A stretch of 64,000 bases of DNA, taken from NCBI RefSeq assembly GCF_003086895.1, contig NZ_CP026004.1:172317-236316 (forward strand), in the 5' to 3' direction. The stretch is from Stenotrophomonas sp. ESTM1D_MKCIP4_1. GTDB taxonomy: Bacteria; Pseudomonadota; Gammaproteobacteria; Xanthomonadales; Xanthomonadaceae. The translations under genes and the position numbers were made by a program. Positions 39,325-47,617 of the stretch are shown one piece after another. How positions within the stretch are numbered: position 1 is the stretch's first letter; the number at the start of each line of letters is the position of its first letter. A model generated the notes under the pieces. The model saw only the letters and a program-made list of their open reading frames with translations. It did no database searches and was not told the origin of the DNA.

Positions 39325-39592
39325 GTAGAGCCACGCCATGCGTGGCTGCGTAGCGCTCGGGCTGCCCCAGCCACGCATGGCGTGGCGCTCCCCGGCTTCC
39401 GGAAACCCCCGCCTGAAGTGTGCAGTAGAGCCACGCCACGCGTGGCTGCGCAGCGCGCTGGCTGCCCCAGCCACGCATGGCGTGGCGCTCCCCGGCTTCC
39501 GGAGAACCTCCGCCTGAAGTGTGCAGTAGAGCCACGCCACGCGTGGCTGCGCAGCGCGCTGGCTACCCAAGCCACGCATGGCGTGGCGCTAC
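39325..39592. repeat. Tandem array of paired REPs (~100-bp period)
   Basis: GTAGAGCCACGC starts at 39325, 39425 and 39526, giving a period of 100-101 bp and about 2.7 units. Each unit holds a GTAG-headed CCACGC/GCGTGG palindrome and, about 45 bp later, an inverted partner, i.e. a REPIN. The last inverted copy ends in CTAC at 39589-39592; its complement GTAG contains the stop codon of the next gene. The array fills the gap 39253-39588. Confidence 0.9.
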
Positions 39593-40188
39593 AGCTGTGC
39601 TTCCAGCTCGGCCAGCCGCTGCAACCGCCGCTGCCGGCGCCGTCCGGCCCAGGCGCCAGCCAACGCGGCGCCCAGCACCACGGCAGCGTTCAACCACAGA
39701 TTCAGCGCCCACGTCTGCGGCGGCAGCGCGCCGGGGGCATCGGGGCCGGCCTGCATCGCATCGCGCGCCAGCAGCACCAGCCCGCCCCAGACTGCCAGTG
39801 ACAGCCAGATGTTGAGCCGCCAGATCTGCATCGAGATGCGCGCGCGCTGGCGCTCGAAGGCCAGCAGTGCGGCCGGGGCCAGGCCATGGCTGCGCCACTG
39901 CCGCCGGCGTTGCACGAAGATCCAGCCCGCCACGGCCAGCACGAATACGATCAGGCCCCACAGCAGCCCAGGGGCGACCAGGTGGCGCGGGTCGAGCAGG
40001 GCGCGGACGCAGCTGCCCACCGCCATCGCCGTGACCAGCAGTTCCAGTGCCGAACGCAGGCGGATCCAGCGGCTGCGACGCGCGGCTTCGCGCTGCAGCG
40101 CGGCCACATCCACCGCCGGCAGGGTGGGCTGCTGCTGCCACAGCGCCTGCAGGTCGCTCCACTCGTTGCTGTCGGTAGCCGGGTTCAT
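39589..40188 (-). CDS. Membrane protein paired with an ECF sigma factor, possible anti-sigma
   Basis: This 199-residue protein has a soluble N-terminus (NEWSDLQALWQQQPTLPAVDVAALQREAARRSRWIRL). Four hydrophobic segments follow (ALELLVTAMAVGSCVRALL, LLWGLIVFVLAVAGWIFV, LNIWLSLAVWGGLVLLA, LWLNAAVVLGAALAGAWAG). It ends in a basic tail, RRRQRRLQRL. Its start overlaps the stop of the sigma gene by 4 bp (ATGA). Such coupling and topology suggest a membrane partner that holds the sigma factor inactive. No ZAS-type zinc motif is seen, so the role is inferred from context. The TAG stop comes from the GTAG of a REP. Confidence 0.75.
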   Translation of the reverse strand: MNPATDSNEWSDLQALWQQQPTLPAVDVAALQREAARRSRWIRLRSALELLVTAMAVGSCVRALLDPRHLVAPGLLWGLIVFVLAVAGWIFVQRRRQWRSHGLAPAALLAFERQRARISMQIWRLNIWLSLAVWGGLVLLARDAMQAGPDAPGALPPQTWALNLWLNAAVVLGAALAGAWAGRRRQRRLQRLAELEAQL

Positions 40189-40670
40189 CGGGCGCCTCCC
40201 ATCCGTTCGCGAAGTTGCCGACGTGCGCGGCTCAGGCGCTGGGCAACGGTGTTCTCTTCCAGTGCCAAGGCCTGGCCGATCTCGCGCTGCGAAAAGCCTT
40301 CCAGCGCCAGCAGCACCACCTGGCGCAGGCCCAGTGGCAGCTGCCGTACGGCCTGCAGCAGGCTGTCGTGCTGCTGGGCGCGCGCGGTGTGCTGCAGCGG
40401 GTCAGCATCCGGATCCGGCAGACGGTCATCCAGCGCACTGCTGCGATGGCGCTGTTCCCCGGCCAGTGCATCCATCGCGCGGTTGTGCGCGACCCGCGCA
40501 ATGAAGGCACGCAGCGTGCCCTCTTCACCACGCCAGCGCGGCAGTGCCTGCCACAGGGCAATGCTGATTTCCTGCAGCAGGTCATCACGGCGGGCGGGCT
40601 CGCGCGCATAGCTGCCAGCCATGCGCACCAGCATCGGCCAATGCGCCTGCAGTACCCCGGCGATATCCAT
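40185..40670 (-). CDS. ECF-type RNA polymerase sigma factor
   Basis: This sigma-70-family factor has region 2 (REPARRDDLLQEISIALWQALPRWRGEEGTLRAFIARVAHNRAMDAL) and region 4 (QLPLGLRQVVLLALEGFSQREIGQALALEENTVAQRLSRARRQLRERM). This gives 161 residues from ATG 40670; ATG 40688 would add six. It directs polymerase to a small stress regulon. The membrane protein downstream overlaps it and is the likely antagonist. The unrelated membrane-protein gene upstream ends 31 bp away. The target promoter and signal are not visible in the window. Confidence 0.92.
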   Translation of the reverse strand: MDIAGVLQAHWPMLVRMAGSYAREPARRDDLLQEISIALWQALPRWRGEEGTLRAFIARVAHNRAMDALAGEQRHRSSALDDRLPDPDADPLQHTARAQQHDSLLQAVRQLPLGLRQVVLLALEGFSQREIGQALALEENTVAQRLSRARRQLRERMGGAR

Positions 40671-40700
40671 GGACAGCGTATTGCCCAACCGTGCCGCTCC

Positions 40701-41432
40701 TCAGCCAACGTCATCCGCGAACGCATCGCGGTAGACCCAATAGGATACGTAGCCGAGCAGCAGCAGGGGCAGCAGCAGCCATGGCTGGTAGGGCAGCGCG
40801 ACCAGCAGCACCGCGTTGAGCAGCAGGTAGGCCCCGAGCGGGCGCCAGCCTGCGCGCAGCAGGCGCAGGTTGTCGCGCAGGGCCGTCGCGACCGTCATGC
40901 CATCCAGCAGTACACGCGGCACGGTGGTCAGCAGCAGCATGCCCAGCGGCAGGCCGCTGGCCAGCACCAGGCCAATCTGCAGGCGGCTGACCAAGCCCGC
41001 CAGCGTTGCGCTGTCGCCGACAACGAAGGCCATTGCCGCCGAGGGACCGGCCAGCACGCCGGCCATCGCTACCTGTCCAGCGAAGACCAGCGCCGAAAGC
41101 ACGGCCAGCACTGCCACGGCCACCGGGCGCGCGCACAGGCGGCGGCCCGCCTGCAACGGCGCGAAGCGTCCGTCACGGACGAACGCATCCAGCATCAGCA
41201 GGGCCCACATCGAAAACAGCGGTACCACCAGCTTGGACAGCACCACGCCAGCCACCGGCACGCCGAACTGCAGCACGATCTCCACCAGCATCGGCAGCAG
41301 GGCCAGCAGGAACAGGCGCAGGGGCGCCCGCCGCAGCAGGCGCGCGCTCAGTGCCAGCCAGTGCAGCAGGCGCCGGGTGGGCCAGTGTCGGCGTGGCGGG
41401 GCGATGGGGGCGGCGATGTCCGTGGCGTGCAT
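40701..41432 (-). CDS. Multi-span inner-membrane protein, 243 aa
   Basis: An unrecognised membrane protein with about six hydrophobic segments: LRLFLLALLPMLVEIVLQF, LVVPLFSMWALLMLDAF, AVAVLAVLSALVFAGQVAMAGVLAG, IGLVLASGLPLGMLLL, PLGAYLLLNAVLLVAL and PWLLLPLLLLGYVSYWVY. The start MHATDIAAPIAPPRRH is chosen because upstream codons read through a REP-rich region. It could be cotranscribed with the sigma gene downstream. No transporter or enzyme motif is seen. Confidence 0.72.
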   Translation of the reverse strand: MHATDIAAPIAPPRRHWPTRRLLHWLALSARLLRRAPLRLFLLALLPMLVEIVLQFGVPVAGVVLSKLVVPLFSMWALLMLDAFVRDGRFAPLQAGRRLCARPVAVAVLAVLSALVFAGQVAMAGVLAGPSAAMAFVVGDSATLAGLVSRLQIGLVLASGLPLGMLLLTTVPRVLLDGMTVATALRDNLRLLRAGWRPLGAYLLLNAVLLVALPYQPWLLLPLLLLGYVSYWVYRDAFADDVG

Positions 41433-41572
41433 GCGGGCTCCAGGCGGGGTGTATTGGAGACTGAAGACGGGGCCAGCGAAGAAAACCTGACATCGGTTCC
41501 GTTGGAATCGCCCACGCGTGGCCACCGGCAATGCGCTTCAGTCGCGCCACGCCGTAGGGGGATGCATTCCTC

Positions 41573-41595
41573 AGCCACGCATGGCGTGGCGCTAC
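41573..41595 (-). repeat. REP element (CCACGC stem)
   Basis: AGCCACGC / GCGTGGCG palindrome ending in CTAC. Decayed CCACGC pieces lie at 41512-41525 and 41547-41552. Confidence 0.8.
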
Positions 41596-41684
41596 TGCAG
41601 CTCCACCATCAGCAGGGGGTTCAGCTAGAATCGCCCGCACCTCGCCATGTGCGATGTGCCCGCCCCACGCCAGCAGGATGTTCC

Positions 41685-42659
41685 ATGAATTCCCAGCCCG
41701 CCCCGATCACCGCCCTCAACCACACGCTCGACAACGAGCCGCAGCAGATCACCGCGCCGTTGACCCATTGCGCAGCGTTCCTGGTGCTGAAGGTCAAGGA
41801 CGATGCCGATTCCATCGCCCGGGCGCGCGAGGTGCTGGGCAGCACCGATGACCTCATCAAGAACACCGCCATCCGCGAGATCGAGCGTACCTTCACCTGC
41901 AATGTGGCCATTGGCCACCGCGCATGGGCAGCGCTGGTGGGCAGCACGCCGCCGCGCGAACTGAAGCCGTTCCGCGAGATCAAGGGCGCTACCCACACCG
42001 CGGTGTCCACCCCGGGCGATCTGCTGTACCACATCCGCGCACGCACCCAGGATCTGATCGTGGCGTTCGAGCGCAATCTGCTGCTGGCCTTCGGCGATGC
42101 GGTGGAAACGGTGGATGAAGTGGCCGGCTTCCGCTACTTCGATGGCCGTGACCTGCTGGACTTCGTCGATGGCACGGCCAACCCGGAAGGGCTGTCCCTG
42201 CCGGAGGCCACGATCGTCGGCGATGAAGACCCGCAACATGCGGGTGGCAGCTACGTGGTGGTGCAGAAGTACCTGCACAACCTCGATGCCTGGCGTGCGC
42301 AGAAGACCGAGGCGCAGGAAGCGATCATCGGCCGCACCAAGCACAACAACATGGAACTGGACGATGCGCCGGCCGATGCGCAGAAATCGCACAAGACGCT
42401 GTGCACCATCGAAGATGCCGACGGCGAGCATGAGATCCTGCGTGACAACATGCCCTTCGCCAACCCTGGCCGTGGCGAGTACGGCACGTACTTCATCGGC
42501 TATACGCGCCGCCTGTGGGTGATCGAGACCATGCTCGAGCGCATGTTCATCGGCAACCCGGCACCGCTGCACGATCGCATCCTGGATTTCTCGACGGCCA
42601 CCACCGGCGTGACCTTCTTCGCGCCCTCGCGCAAGGTGCTGGCCGACCTGGGCGGATGA
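41685..42659 (+). CDS. DyP-type haem peroxidase (YfeX-like)
   Basis: This 324-residue cytosolic peroxidase has no Tat or Sec signal. Motifs are the distal Asp in LDFVDGTANPEG (the GxxDG region of the family), GGSYVVVQKYLHNLDAW, HNNMELDDAPADAQKSH, HEILRDNMPFANPGRGEYGTYFIGYTRRL and the final RILDFSTATTGVTFFAPS. DyP enzymes oxidise dyes, phenolics or porphyrinogens with peroxide. Class P (YfeX-like) forms are suggested by the length and lack of signal. The ATG follows CAGGATG. No encapsulin gene is adjacent. It is single and flanked by REPs on both sides. Confidence 0.92.
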   Translation: MNSQPAPITALNHTLDNEPQQITAPLTHCAAFLVLKVKDDADSIARAREVLGSTDDLIKNTAIREIERTFTCNVAIGHRAWAALVGSTPPRELKPFREIKGATHTAVSTPGDLLYHIRARTQDLIVAFERNLLLAFGDAVETVDEVAGFRYFDGRDLLDFVDGTANPEGLSLPEATIVGDEDPQHAGGSYVVVQKYLHNLDAWRAQKTEAQEAIIGRTKHNNMELDDAPADAQKSHKTLCTIEDADGEHEILRDNMPFANPGRGEYGTYFIGYTRRLWVIETMLERMFIGNPAPLHDRILDFSTATTGVTFFAPSRKVLADLGG

Positions 42660-42661
42660 CC

Positions 42662-42753
42662 CCACGCCACGCGTGGATGTCTCTCTGGTAGATGCCAACT
42701 TGGTTGGCAGAAGCGCGCCAACCAAGGTTGGCGACTACCGGTAGATCCGCGCC
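42662..42753. repeat. REP cluster between DyP gene and pnuC
   Basis: 42662-42678 (CCACGC/GCGTGG, headless), 42688-42709 (GTAG, GCCAAC / GTTGGC), 42715-42738 (CGCCAACC / GGTTGGCG, CTAC; inverted) and a truncated GTAGATCCGCG at 42741. They lie between convergent genes. Confidence 0.8.
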
Positions 42754-42754
42754 A

Positions 42755-43324
42755 TTACCGATGCGTGCGTGCTGCAGCGCTCCACGCACGCAGGCCATAC
42801 ACGGCCAGGCCCAGGAAGAACACGTACAGCGCCGCGGTCACGTGCAGCGACTTGAACAGGTACGTGCCCACATAGACCACGTCCACACCGATCCACACCC
42901 ACCAGCAGGCCACGTGCCGGCGCGCCTGCCACCATTGCCCGACCAGGCTCAGCCCGGTCAGCAGGGCATCCAGCCAGGGCAGCGCTGCATCGGTGAAGCT
43001 GTGCATGGCCGCACCCAGGGCGATGCCGCCGCACACGCCGATGGCCAGGTCGCGCAGCAGTGTGCCGCGTGGCAGCGGCACGATGCGGATGCTGCCTTCA
43101 TCGGCGGCGTGGCGGCGCCAGTTGAGCCAGCCGTAAACCAGGAAGCCACCGAAGGCCACCTGCAGCAGCGTGTCCGAATACAGCTTGGCCTCGGCGAACA
43201 CCAGGCCATACAGCGCCACCGACAGCAGGCCCACCGGCCACGCCGCCAGCCGGCGCCGGGCCATCAGCCAGACGCCAAGCACGCTGCACAGCGCGGCGGT
43301 CCATTCGAGCAGGACGCCGCTCAC
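42755..43324 (-). CDS. pnuT: PnuC-family transporter, likely thiamine (PnuT)
   Basis: This 189-residue protein has seven spans. The PnuC motifs are EWTAALCSVLGVWLMARRRLAAWPVGLLSVALYGLVF (first part), YSDTLLQVAFGGFLVYGWLNWRR, and WVWIGVDVVYVGTYLFKSLHVTAALYVFFLGLAVYGLRAW. PnuC carries nicotinamide riboside, but the thiamine-regulated branch (PnuT) carries thiamine. Here the start overlaps the end of the TonB receptor gene by 4 bp, and a TPP riboswitch heads the operon, so thiamine is the inferred substrate. Transport in this family is facilitated and relies on trapping by phosphorylation. Confidence 0.88.
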   Translation of the reverse strand: MSGVLLEWTAALCSVLGVWLMARRRLAAWPVGLLSVALYGLVFAEAKLYSDTLLQVAFGGFLVYGWLNWRRHAADEGSIRIVPLPRGTLLRDLAIGVCGGIALGAAMHSFTDAALPWLDALLTGLSLVGQWWQARRHVACWWVWIGVDVVYVGTYLFKSLHVTAALYVFFLGLAVYGLRAWSAAARTHR

Positions 43325-45510
43325 AGTGCGAACGTCACCGACAGGCGTGCCTGTCGCGGTGCACCGGGGAACAGGTAGTAATCACCGCCGCTGCTGCCGG
43401 TATCGCGCCAGTAGAAGCGGTTGAACACGTTGTCCACCGACAGGTTCCAGGTGACGGCCCGTTCGTGCAGGCGATGCTGGAAGCGCAGGCCGGCATCGAA
43501 CACCGAATAGTCCGGCGCGCGCACGCTGCCATCGGCACGGGCCACGTTGGCGCCGGCGTAGCGCCAGCCACCGGTCACGTCCAGGCCCTGCACGAAGGGC
43601 AGCGCGTAGGCCAGGTGCACGCTGGCCCGCACCTTGGGCACGTTCACCAGCTGATGGCCTTCATAGACCGGGGTGCCGGCATCGCGCGCACGCGCCTGCA
43701 GCACGCTGGCGCTGGCCACGATCTGCAGCGCATCGGTCAGCTGGCCATTGGCGGTCAGTTCCAGGCCGGTATGGGTCTGCGTGCCCTGCTGGACGAAGGT
43801 GTAGCCGGCGTCGCTGCCATCGGGCTGGGCGAACTGGTAGGGCTGGGAAATGCGGAACAGTGCCGCGCCCACGGTCAGCGTCTGCACCGGCACGTACTTC
43901 ACTCCCACTTCCAGCTGCCGCGACTGCACGGCCGGCAGGAATTCATCGGCATTGGAGGTCCAGAACGGTGCTTCCTGGCCCAGCGAAATGCCGCGCACGT
44001 AGCTGCCGTACACATTGAGCTGGTCGTTGGCCTTCCACACCAGCGCGGTCTGCGGCAGGAAGCGCGACAGGCGGCTGTGCCGTTGCGGGGTGCCGCGCTT
44101 GTCATAGGCGCGCTCATCCAGGCGCACGAAGCGGCCACCGGCCAGCCACTGCCAGTCATCGCCGAAGCGGATGCGATCCAGCGCGAACACGGCGGTCTGG
44201 CGGCTGTCCAGGCGGCGTGCGGACGGGCCCGGCTGCAGCGGCGAAGGGTCGTATACCGGCACCTGCGCATCGTGGATGTTGGCGCTGCCCACGTACTCGT
44301 TGACGCTGGGGCGGCGATCAACGGTGCGGCGGAAGGTGTCGGCGCCGACCGTCAGCTCGTGGCCGATGCTGCCGGTGTCGAAGCGGCCCCGCAGTTCGGC
44401 GCGCGCCTGCTGGTTGCGGCGGGTGTCGTCCGGGCTGCGATAGTCGTAGATGTCGTAGTCGCCATTGGGCGCGAAATAGTTGCCCGGCACGCTGCCATCG
44501 GCGCACTGCGCGGTGTAGTAGCAGCCGTAGGCGAAGGCCACGTTGTCATCGATGACCGAACGGCTGTAGCCCACCGATACGCGCGACTGCCAGCGCTCGT
44601 TGAAATCGTAGGTGTGCAGGGCAGTGATGTTGGTGCTGGCGATATCCACCGGGCGCTGCCAGGGCTGGTAGCCGAGCAGGTGCTCGCGGTCGACGCCACG
44701 CGGCAGCTCGCTGGCCCCCAGCAGCTGGTAGCCGGACGCCGAACGCTGCGAGCTGGTCTGGTAGTTGGCATCCACTTCCAGCTTGCCGCGTTCGCCGATC
44801 AGCCAGTCCGCCGCCACCGAATAGAAATTGCGCCGGCCCTCGGCATGCTCGACGTAGGTTTCGCTGGCATCCCAGGCCGCATTGACGCGCACGCCGAACC
44901 GGGGCGTGATCCAGTGGCCGACATCGGCGGCGACATAGCGCGAGCCTTCCGAATCGGTGGCCAGGGTGACGTTGCGCACTTCGGCCGGACGCTTGCCCAC
45001 GTAGTTGATGAGGCCGCCCGGAGCCATCACGCCTGCGGCCAGGCCGGCTTCGCCCTTGAGGATCTGCACCTCCTGCACGTTCTCCAGGGCCAGGCGCTGT
45101 TCGCCGGCAACGGCCAGGCCGTTGAAGCGGTAGCCGGTGGCCGCATCCAGGGCGAAGCCGCGGATGGCGATGTTCTGGTAGTAGCCGACCGGCGCGTAGG
45201 CATCGCCCAGCGAGGCATCGTTGCTGGCCAGTTCGGACAGCGAGCGTACCTGGCGTCGATCAAGGTAATCGCGGTCGAGCACGTTCACCGAGGCCGGCGT
45301 GTCCTGCCAGCTGCCGCCACCGAAGGCATTGGCGTGCGAGGTATCGCCGGCCGGTCTGCCGGCCTGCACGCGTACCGCTGCCAGTTCGGTCGGCGAGCGC
45401 TCGGCGGCGGTGGCGTCCACGTCGGGGGATGCCTCGGCTGCGCGGGCGTGCAGCGGCAGGGCGGCGCAGAGGGCAAGGGCGAGCAGGGTGGGGCGCAGGC
45501 AGCGGTTCAT
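43321..45510 (-). CDS. TonB-dependent receptor under TPP riboswitch control
   Basis: This 729-residue receptor has signal peptide LRPTLLALALCAALPLHARAAEA and a plug (GSWQDTPASVNVLDRDYLDRRQVRSLSEL to VQILKGEAGLAAGVMAPGGLINYVGKR). The barrel ends with VDNVFNRFYWRDTGSSGGDYYLFPGAPRQARLSVTFAL. The pattern is of the siderophore-type receptor family. The TPP riboswitch in its leader and the coupled pnuT gene show that it belongs to the thiamine regulon, corresponding to the thiamine-regulated receptor (omr1) noted in comparative studies. It should import thiamine or a precursor across the outer membrane. Confidence 0.92.
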   Translation of the reverse strand: MNRCLRPTLLALALCAALPLHARAAEASPDVDATAAERSPTELAAVRVQAGRPAGDTSHANAFGGGSWQDTPASVNVLDRDYLDRRQVRSLSELASNDASLGDAYAPVGYYQNIAIRGFALDAATGYRFNGLAVAGEQRLALENVQEVQILKGEAGLAAGVMAPGGLINYVGKRPAEVRNVTLATDSEGSRYVAADVGHWITPRFGVRVNAAWDASETYVEHAEGRRNFYSVAADWLIGERGKLEVDANYQTSSQRSASGYQLLGASELPRGVDREHLLGYQPWQRPVDIASTNITALHTYDFNERWQSRVSVGYSRSVIDDNVAFAYGCYYTAQCADGSVPGNYFAPNGDYDIYDYRSPDDTRRNQQARAELRGRFDTGSIGHELTVGADTFRRTVDRRPSVNEYVGSANIHDAQVPVYDPSPLQPGPSARRLDSRQTAVFALDRIRFGDDWQWLAGGRFVRLDERAYDKRGTPQRHSRLSRFLPQTALVWKANDQLNVYGSYVRGISLGQEAPFWTSNADEFLPAVQSRQLEVGVKYVPVQTLTVGAALFRISQPYQFAQPDGSDAGYTFVQQGTQTHTGLELTANGQLTDALQIVASASVLQARARDAGTPVYEGHQLVNVPKVRASVHLAYALPFVQGLDVTGGWRYAGANVARADGSVRAPDYSVFDAGLRFQHRLHERAVTWNLSVDNVFNRFYWRDTGSSGGDYYLFPGAPRQARLSVTFAL

Positions 45511-45594
45511 TCGGTTCGTCTTCTGACAACAAGGGAGACGAAGCGACGGCGCGCACGCGCACCCGCCCGGAGTGGGGGTGCGACTGCTGCTCAA

Positions 45595-45668
45595 AGCTCC
45601 CTACGCCGGTGCAAACCGGATCAGGTTCCAAGGGACTCTCTCAGCCTGGCAGATCCAGGCACCCCCGC
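45595..45668 (-). ncRNA. TPP riboswitch (THI element)
   Basis: On the minus strand the conserved pieces occur in order: GGGGGTGCC near 45660, CTGAGA (45639-45644), CCCTT, GAACCTGATC (45619-45628), then ACCGGCGTAGGGA. This is the thiamine-pyrophosphate aptamer. It precedes the TonB receptor start by 85 bp and should lower expression of receptor and pnuT when thiamine pyrophosphate is plentiful. The expression platform was not resolved. Confidence 0.95.
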
Positions 45669-45718
45669 TTCAGGTGACCATTTCACTACAAACGGTACGG
45701 ATTTGCGAGCGGTGGGGG

Positions 45719-45771
45719 CCGCGAGGGGGTCAGAGCCCTTTGCTGCGCAAAGGGATCCGACCCCCTCGCGG
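45719..45771. repeat. GGGGTC...GACCCC palindromic element
   Basis: CCGCGAGGGGGTC / GACCCCCTCGCGG arms enclose an inner CCCTTTG / CAAAGGG stem. It lies just after the kinase stop (minus strand) and may end that transcript before the riboswitch. Confidence 0.85.
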
Positions 45772-45784
45772 ACCCCACCTGCCC

Positions 45785-46912
45785 TTACGCCGCCGCGCGC
45801 AGCGCCTGCAGCAAGGCCTGGCCTGCCTTGGTGTGGAACCACGCCGCATGCCCCAGCAGGAAGGGTTTCCACGCCACGTCGGCGTTGGCGGTGGAGCCGG
45901 TGACGCCCTCGAAGTACTCCACCTCGGACAGCGCGAAGTCGAAATGGACCATCGGCAACAGGTCCGCCAGCAGCTGCACGCGGGCAGCCGACAGCGGCAG
46001 CACCTGGCGGTAGCCCTGCAGCAGGGCCAGGGCGATGTCGATGCGCACGGCACCGAGGCCGCGTTCCAGTTCCAGCCAGGCCACCGCGTTGCGTTCGATG
46101 GCCGTGGCCAGGTCGAACACGGCGCTGGTGGGCGAGGCCAGGCCGAAATCCAGCACCGTGGCCACCGCACCGTCGGCATCCCACAGCAGGTTGGAGACGT
46201 GCCAGTCGTTGTGTGCCCACAGCCGCGGCTCGTCGCGCAGGCGCGCCGCGAGGCCTGCGTGCCAGGGCAGCACCTCGGCGCGCAGCTGCGCCTGCCAGGG
46301 AATGCGTGCCAGGTAGCGGGCCAGGCAAGGCCGGTCCGGCAGCTGGCCCTGCAGTGCGGCGATGGGATCGTCGGCGCGGATCAGGTCGTCGCGGGCCACC
46401 AGGATGTGGGTACTGCGCTGGGGCGCCGCGTAGCTGGCCGACGCCTGGTGCAGGCCTGCGAGCATGCGCCCGGCCTGCAGCGCCTGGGCGGTATCGGTCA
46501 GCAGCGACCACGACACCGCGTCGCGATACAGGTCCGCGCCGGCTCCGGCCGCGTGCAGTTCATAGGTCCATGGCCCGTGTTCGACCGCAGTCGGGCCGTC
46601 CGCGCTGGCCAGCACCCGCACCACCGGCACGCCCTGTGCGGACAGGTGGGCAATGAAGCGGTGTTCCTCCTGCAGGCAGGCGGCGCTGCGCACGCTGTGA
46701 TGGTGGCGCTTGATGAAGATCCTGCCCATTGCACCCTCGACGATCGCCGCCGCCGACAGCGGGCGCGGGCTGTGCCAGCGCAGTGTGCTGTCGGCCGCCA
46801 AGGCCGGGTACTGCGTGCACAGCCAGGCCACTTCGTCGGCGCTGATTGCCGGCCAGTCGGCAGCGACCTCGTCGTTGTTCAGGCCCTGCACGCGATGGGG
46901 GGAAGAAGTCAT
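45785..46912 (-). CDS. APH-fold phosphotransferase, possible thiamine-salvage kinase
   Basis: This 375-residue protein has the aminoglycoside/choline/homoserine-kinase fold. The ATP lysine lies in GRIFIKRHHHSVR, the Brenner motif in LWAHNDWHVSNLLWDADG (catalytic Asp and Asn), and the metal-binding DFG in TVLDFGLASP. The helical C-terminal part ends AGQALLQALRAAA. The substrate cannot be read. It lies directly upstream of, and on the same strand as, the TPP-riboswitch operon, so phosphorylation of imported thiamine is a reasonable guess; choline or a sugar is equally possible. The start MTSSPHRVQG was chosen over an upstream in-frame ATG at 46954. Confidence 0.8.
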   Translation of the reverse strand: MTSSPHRVQGLNNDEVAADWPAISADEVAWLCTQYPALAADSTLRWHSPRPLSAAAIVEGAMGRIFIKRHHHSVRSAACLQEEHRFIAHLSAQGVPVVRVLASADGPTAVEHGPWTYELHAAGAGADLYRDAVSWSLLTDTAQALQAGRMLAGLHQASASYAAPQRSTHILVARDDLIRADDPIAALQGQLPDRPCLARYLARIPWQAQLRAEVLPWHAGLAARLRDEPRLWAHNDWHVSNLLWDADGAVATVLDFGLASPTSAVFDLATAIERNAVAWLELERGLGAVRIDIALALLQGYRQVLPLSAARVQLLADLLPMVHFDFALSEVEYFEGVTGSTANADVAWKPFLLGHAAWFHTKAGQALLQALRAAA

Positions 46913-46997
46913 GCCGCAGCCGCTGCCGGGAAAGGAATCACCAAGGCTGCGCATTCAACGCCATGGGCGCTGACGACGCAACCTGCGCAGGCAGGAA

Positions 46998-47035
46998 CGA
47001 AAACGGGCAGATCCAGGATCTGCCCGTTGCGATAC
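46998..47035 (-). terminator. Terminator after the glycine-zipper gene
   Basis: AACGGGCAGATCC / GGATCTGCCCGTT is a near-perfect stem of 13 bp with a one-base centre, followed on the minus strand by TTCG and a short T stretch. Confidence 0.8.
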
Positions 47036-47054
47036 CGCTCAACCGATGGCGCGC

Positions 47055-47426
47055 TTACCAGCCGCGATGGCGGCCGCGGTCGTGGTAATGGCGGCGGTCA
47101 TGGCCCCGGTCGTGGTAGCCGCGGCTGTAGCCCCGGTTGTAGCCACGGTCATAACGACGGTTGTCGTAACGCCGGTCATAGCGGTTGTCGTGGCGGTCCT
47201 TGGTGGTCAGGTTGCCGATGGCACCACCGGCCACGGCACCACCGATGGTCGCGGTCGGGTCGCCATTGGAGATCAGATGGCCGGCCACACCGCCCACCAC
47301 CGCACCGACGACGGTGCGCTTGTCCTTCCGCGACATCGCGCTGGCATCGCTGACCACGGCCACGCCGGCCAGCAGGGCCAGCGCCATTGCCAGGCCACGG
47401 AAGCTGATTGCGGACGTACTGATCAT
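47055..47426 (-). CDS. Glycine-zipper membrane protein with Arg/Tyr/His-rich tail
   Basis: This 123-residue protein has signal peptide RGLAMALALLAGVAVVSDASA and a glycine-zipper 2TM segment (VVGAVVGGVAGHLISNGDPTATIGGAVAGGAIGNL, residues ~38-72). An unusual tail of Arg, Tyr, His, Gly and Asp repeats follows (DRRYDNRRYDRGYNRGYSRG and onward). GGAGAAC precedes the ATG. Glycine-zipper envelope proteins of this kind are common in xanthomonads and may insert in membranes or bind metals through the His/Asp tail; neither is shown. It has its own terminator. Confidence 0.82.
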   Translation of the reverse strand: MISTSAISFRGLAMALALLAGVAVVSDASAMSRKDKRTVVGAVVGGVAGHLISNGDPTATIGGAVAGGAIGNLTTKDRHDNRYDRRYDNRRYDRGYNRGYSRGYHDRGHDRRHYHDRGRHRGW

Positions 47427-47617
47427 GTTCGGTTCTCCTGTCTGGGGCATGCCACGGTGGGCAGGGAGGGCGGGGGGCGCCCTGGCTGCCGTGATGTCCA
47501 CGCTGGTCGTCCAACATTGTCGGAACATTGCGCGTGCCCACCGTGCGGCCTGCGTATTCATCTAGCGTCAAACGGCATGAAGCCAGCCTGAAAGTTCAAT
47601 CGCCAGAGGGACAGGGT

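Noticed and set aside
39325..39592. Regular ~100-bp repeats as a possible CRISPR array
   Set aside because: Whole units repeat, including the spaces between palindromes; there are no unique spacers and no cas genes.
43465..45903. 812-codon open frame on the plus strand opposite the thiamine-regulated receptor
   Set aside because: It would run through the TPP riboswitch and opposite a complete receptor; no domain is visible.
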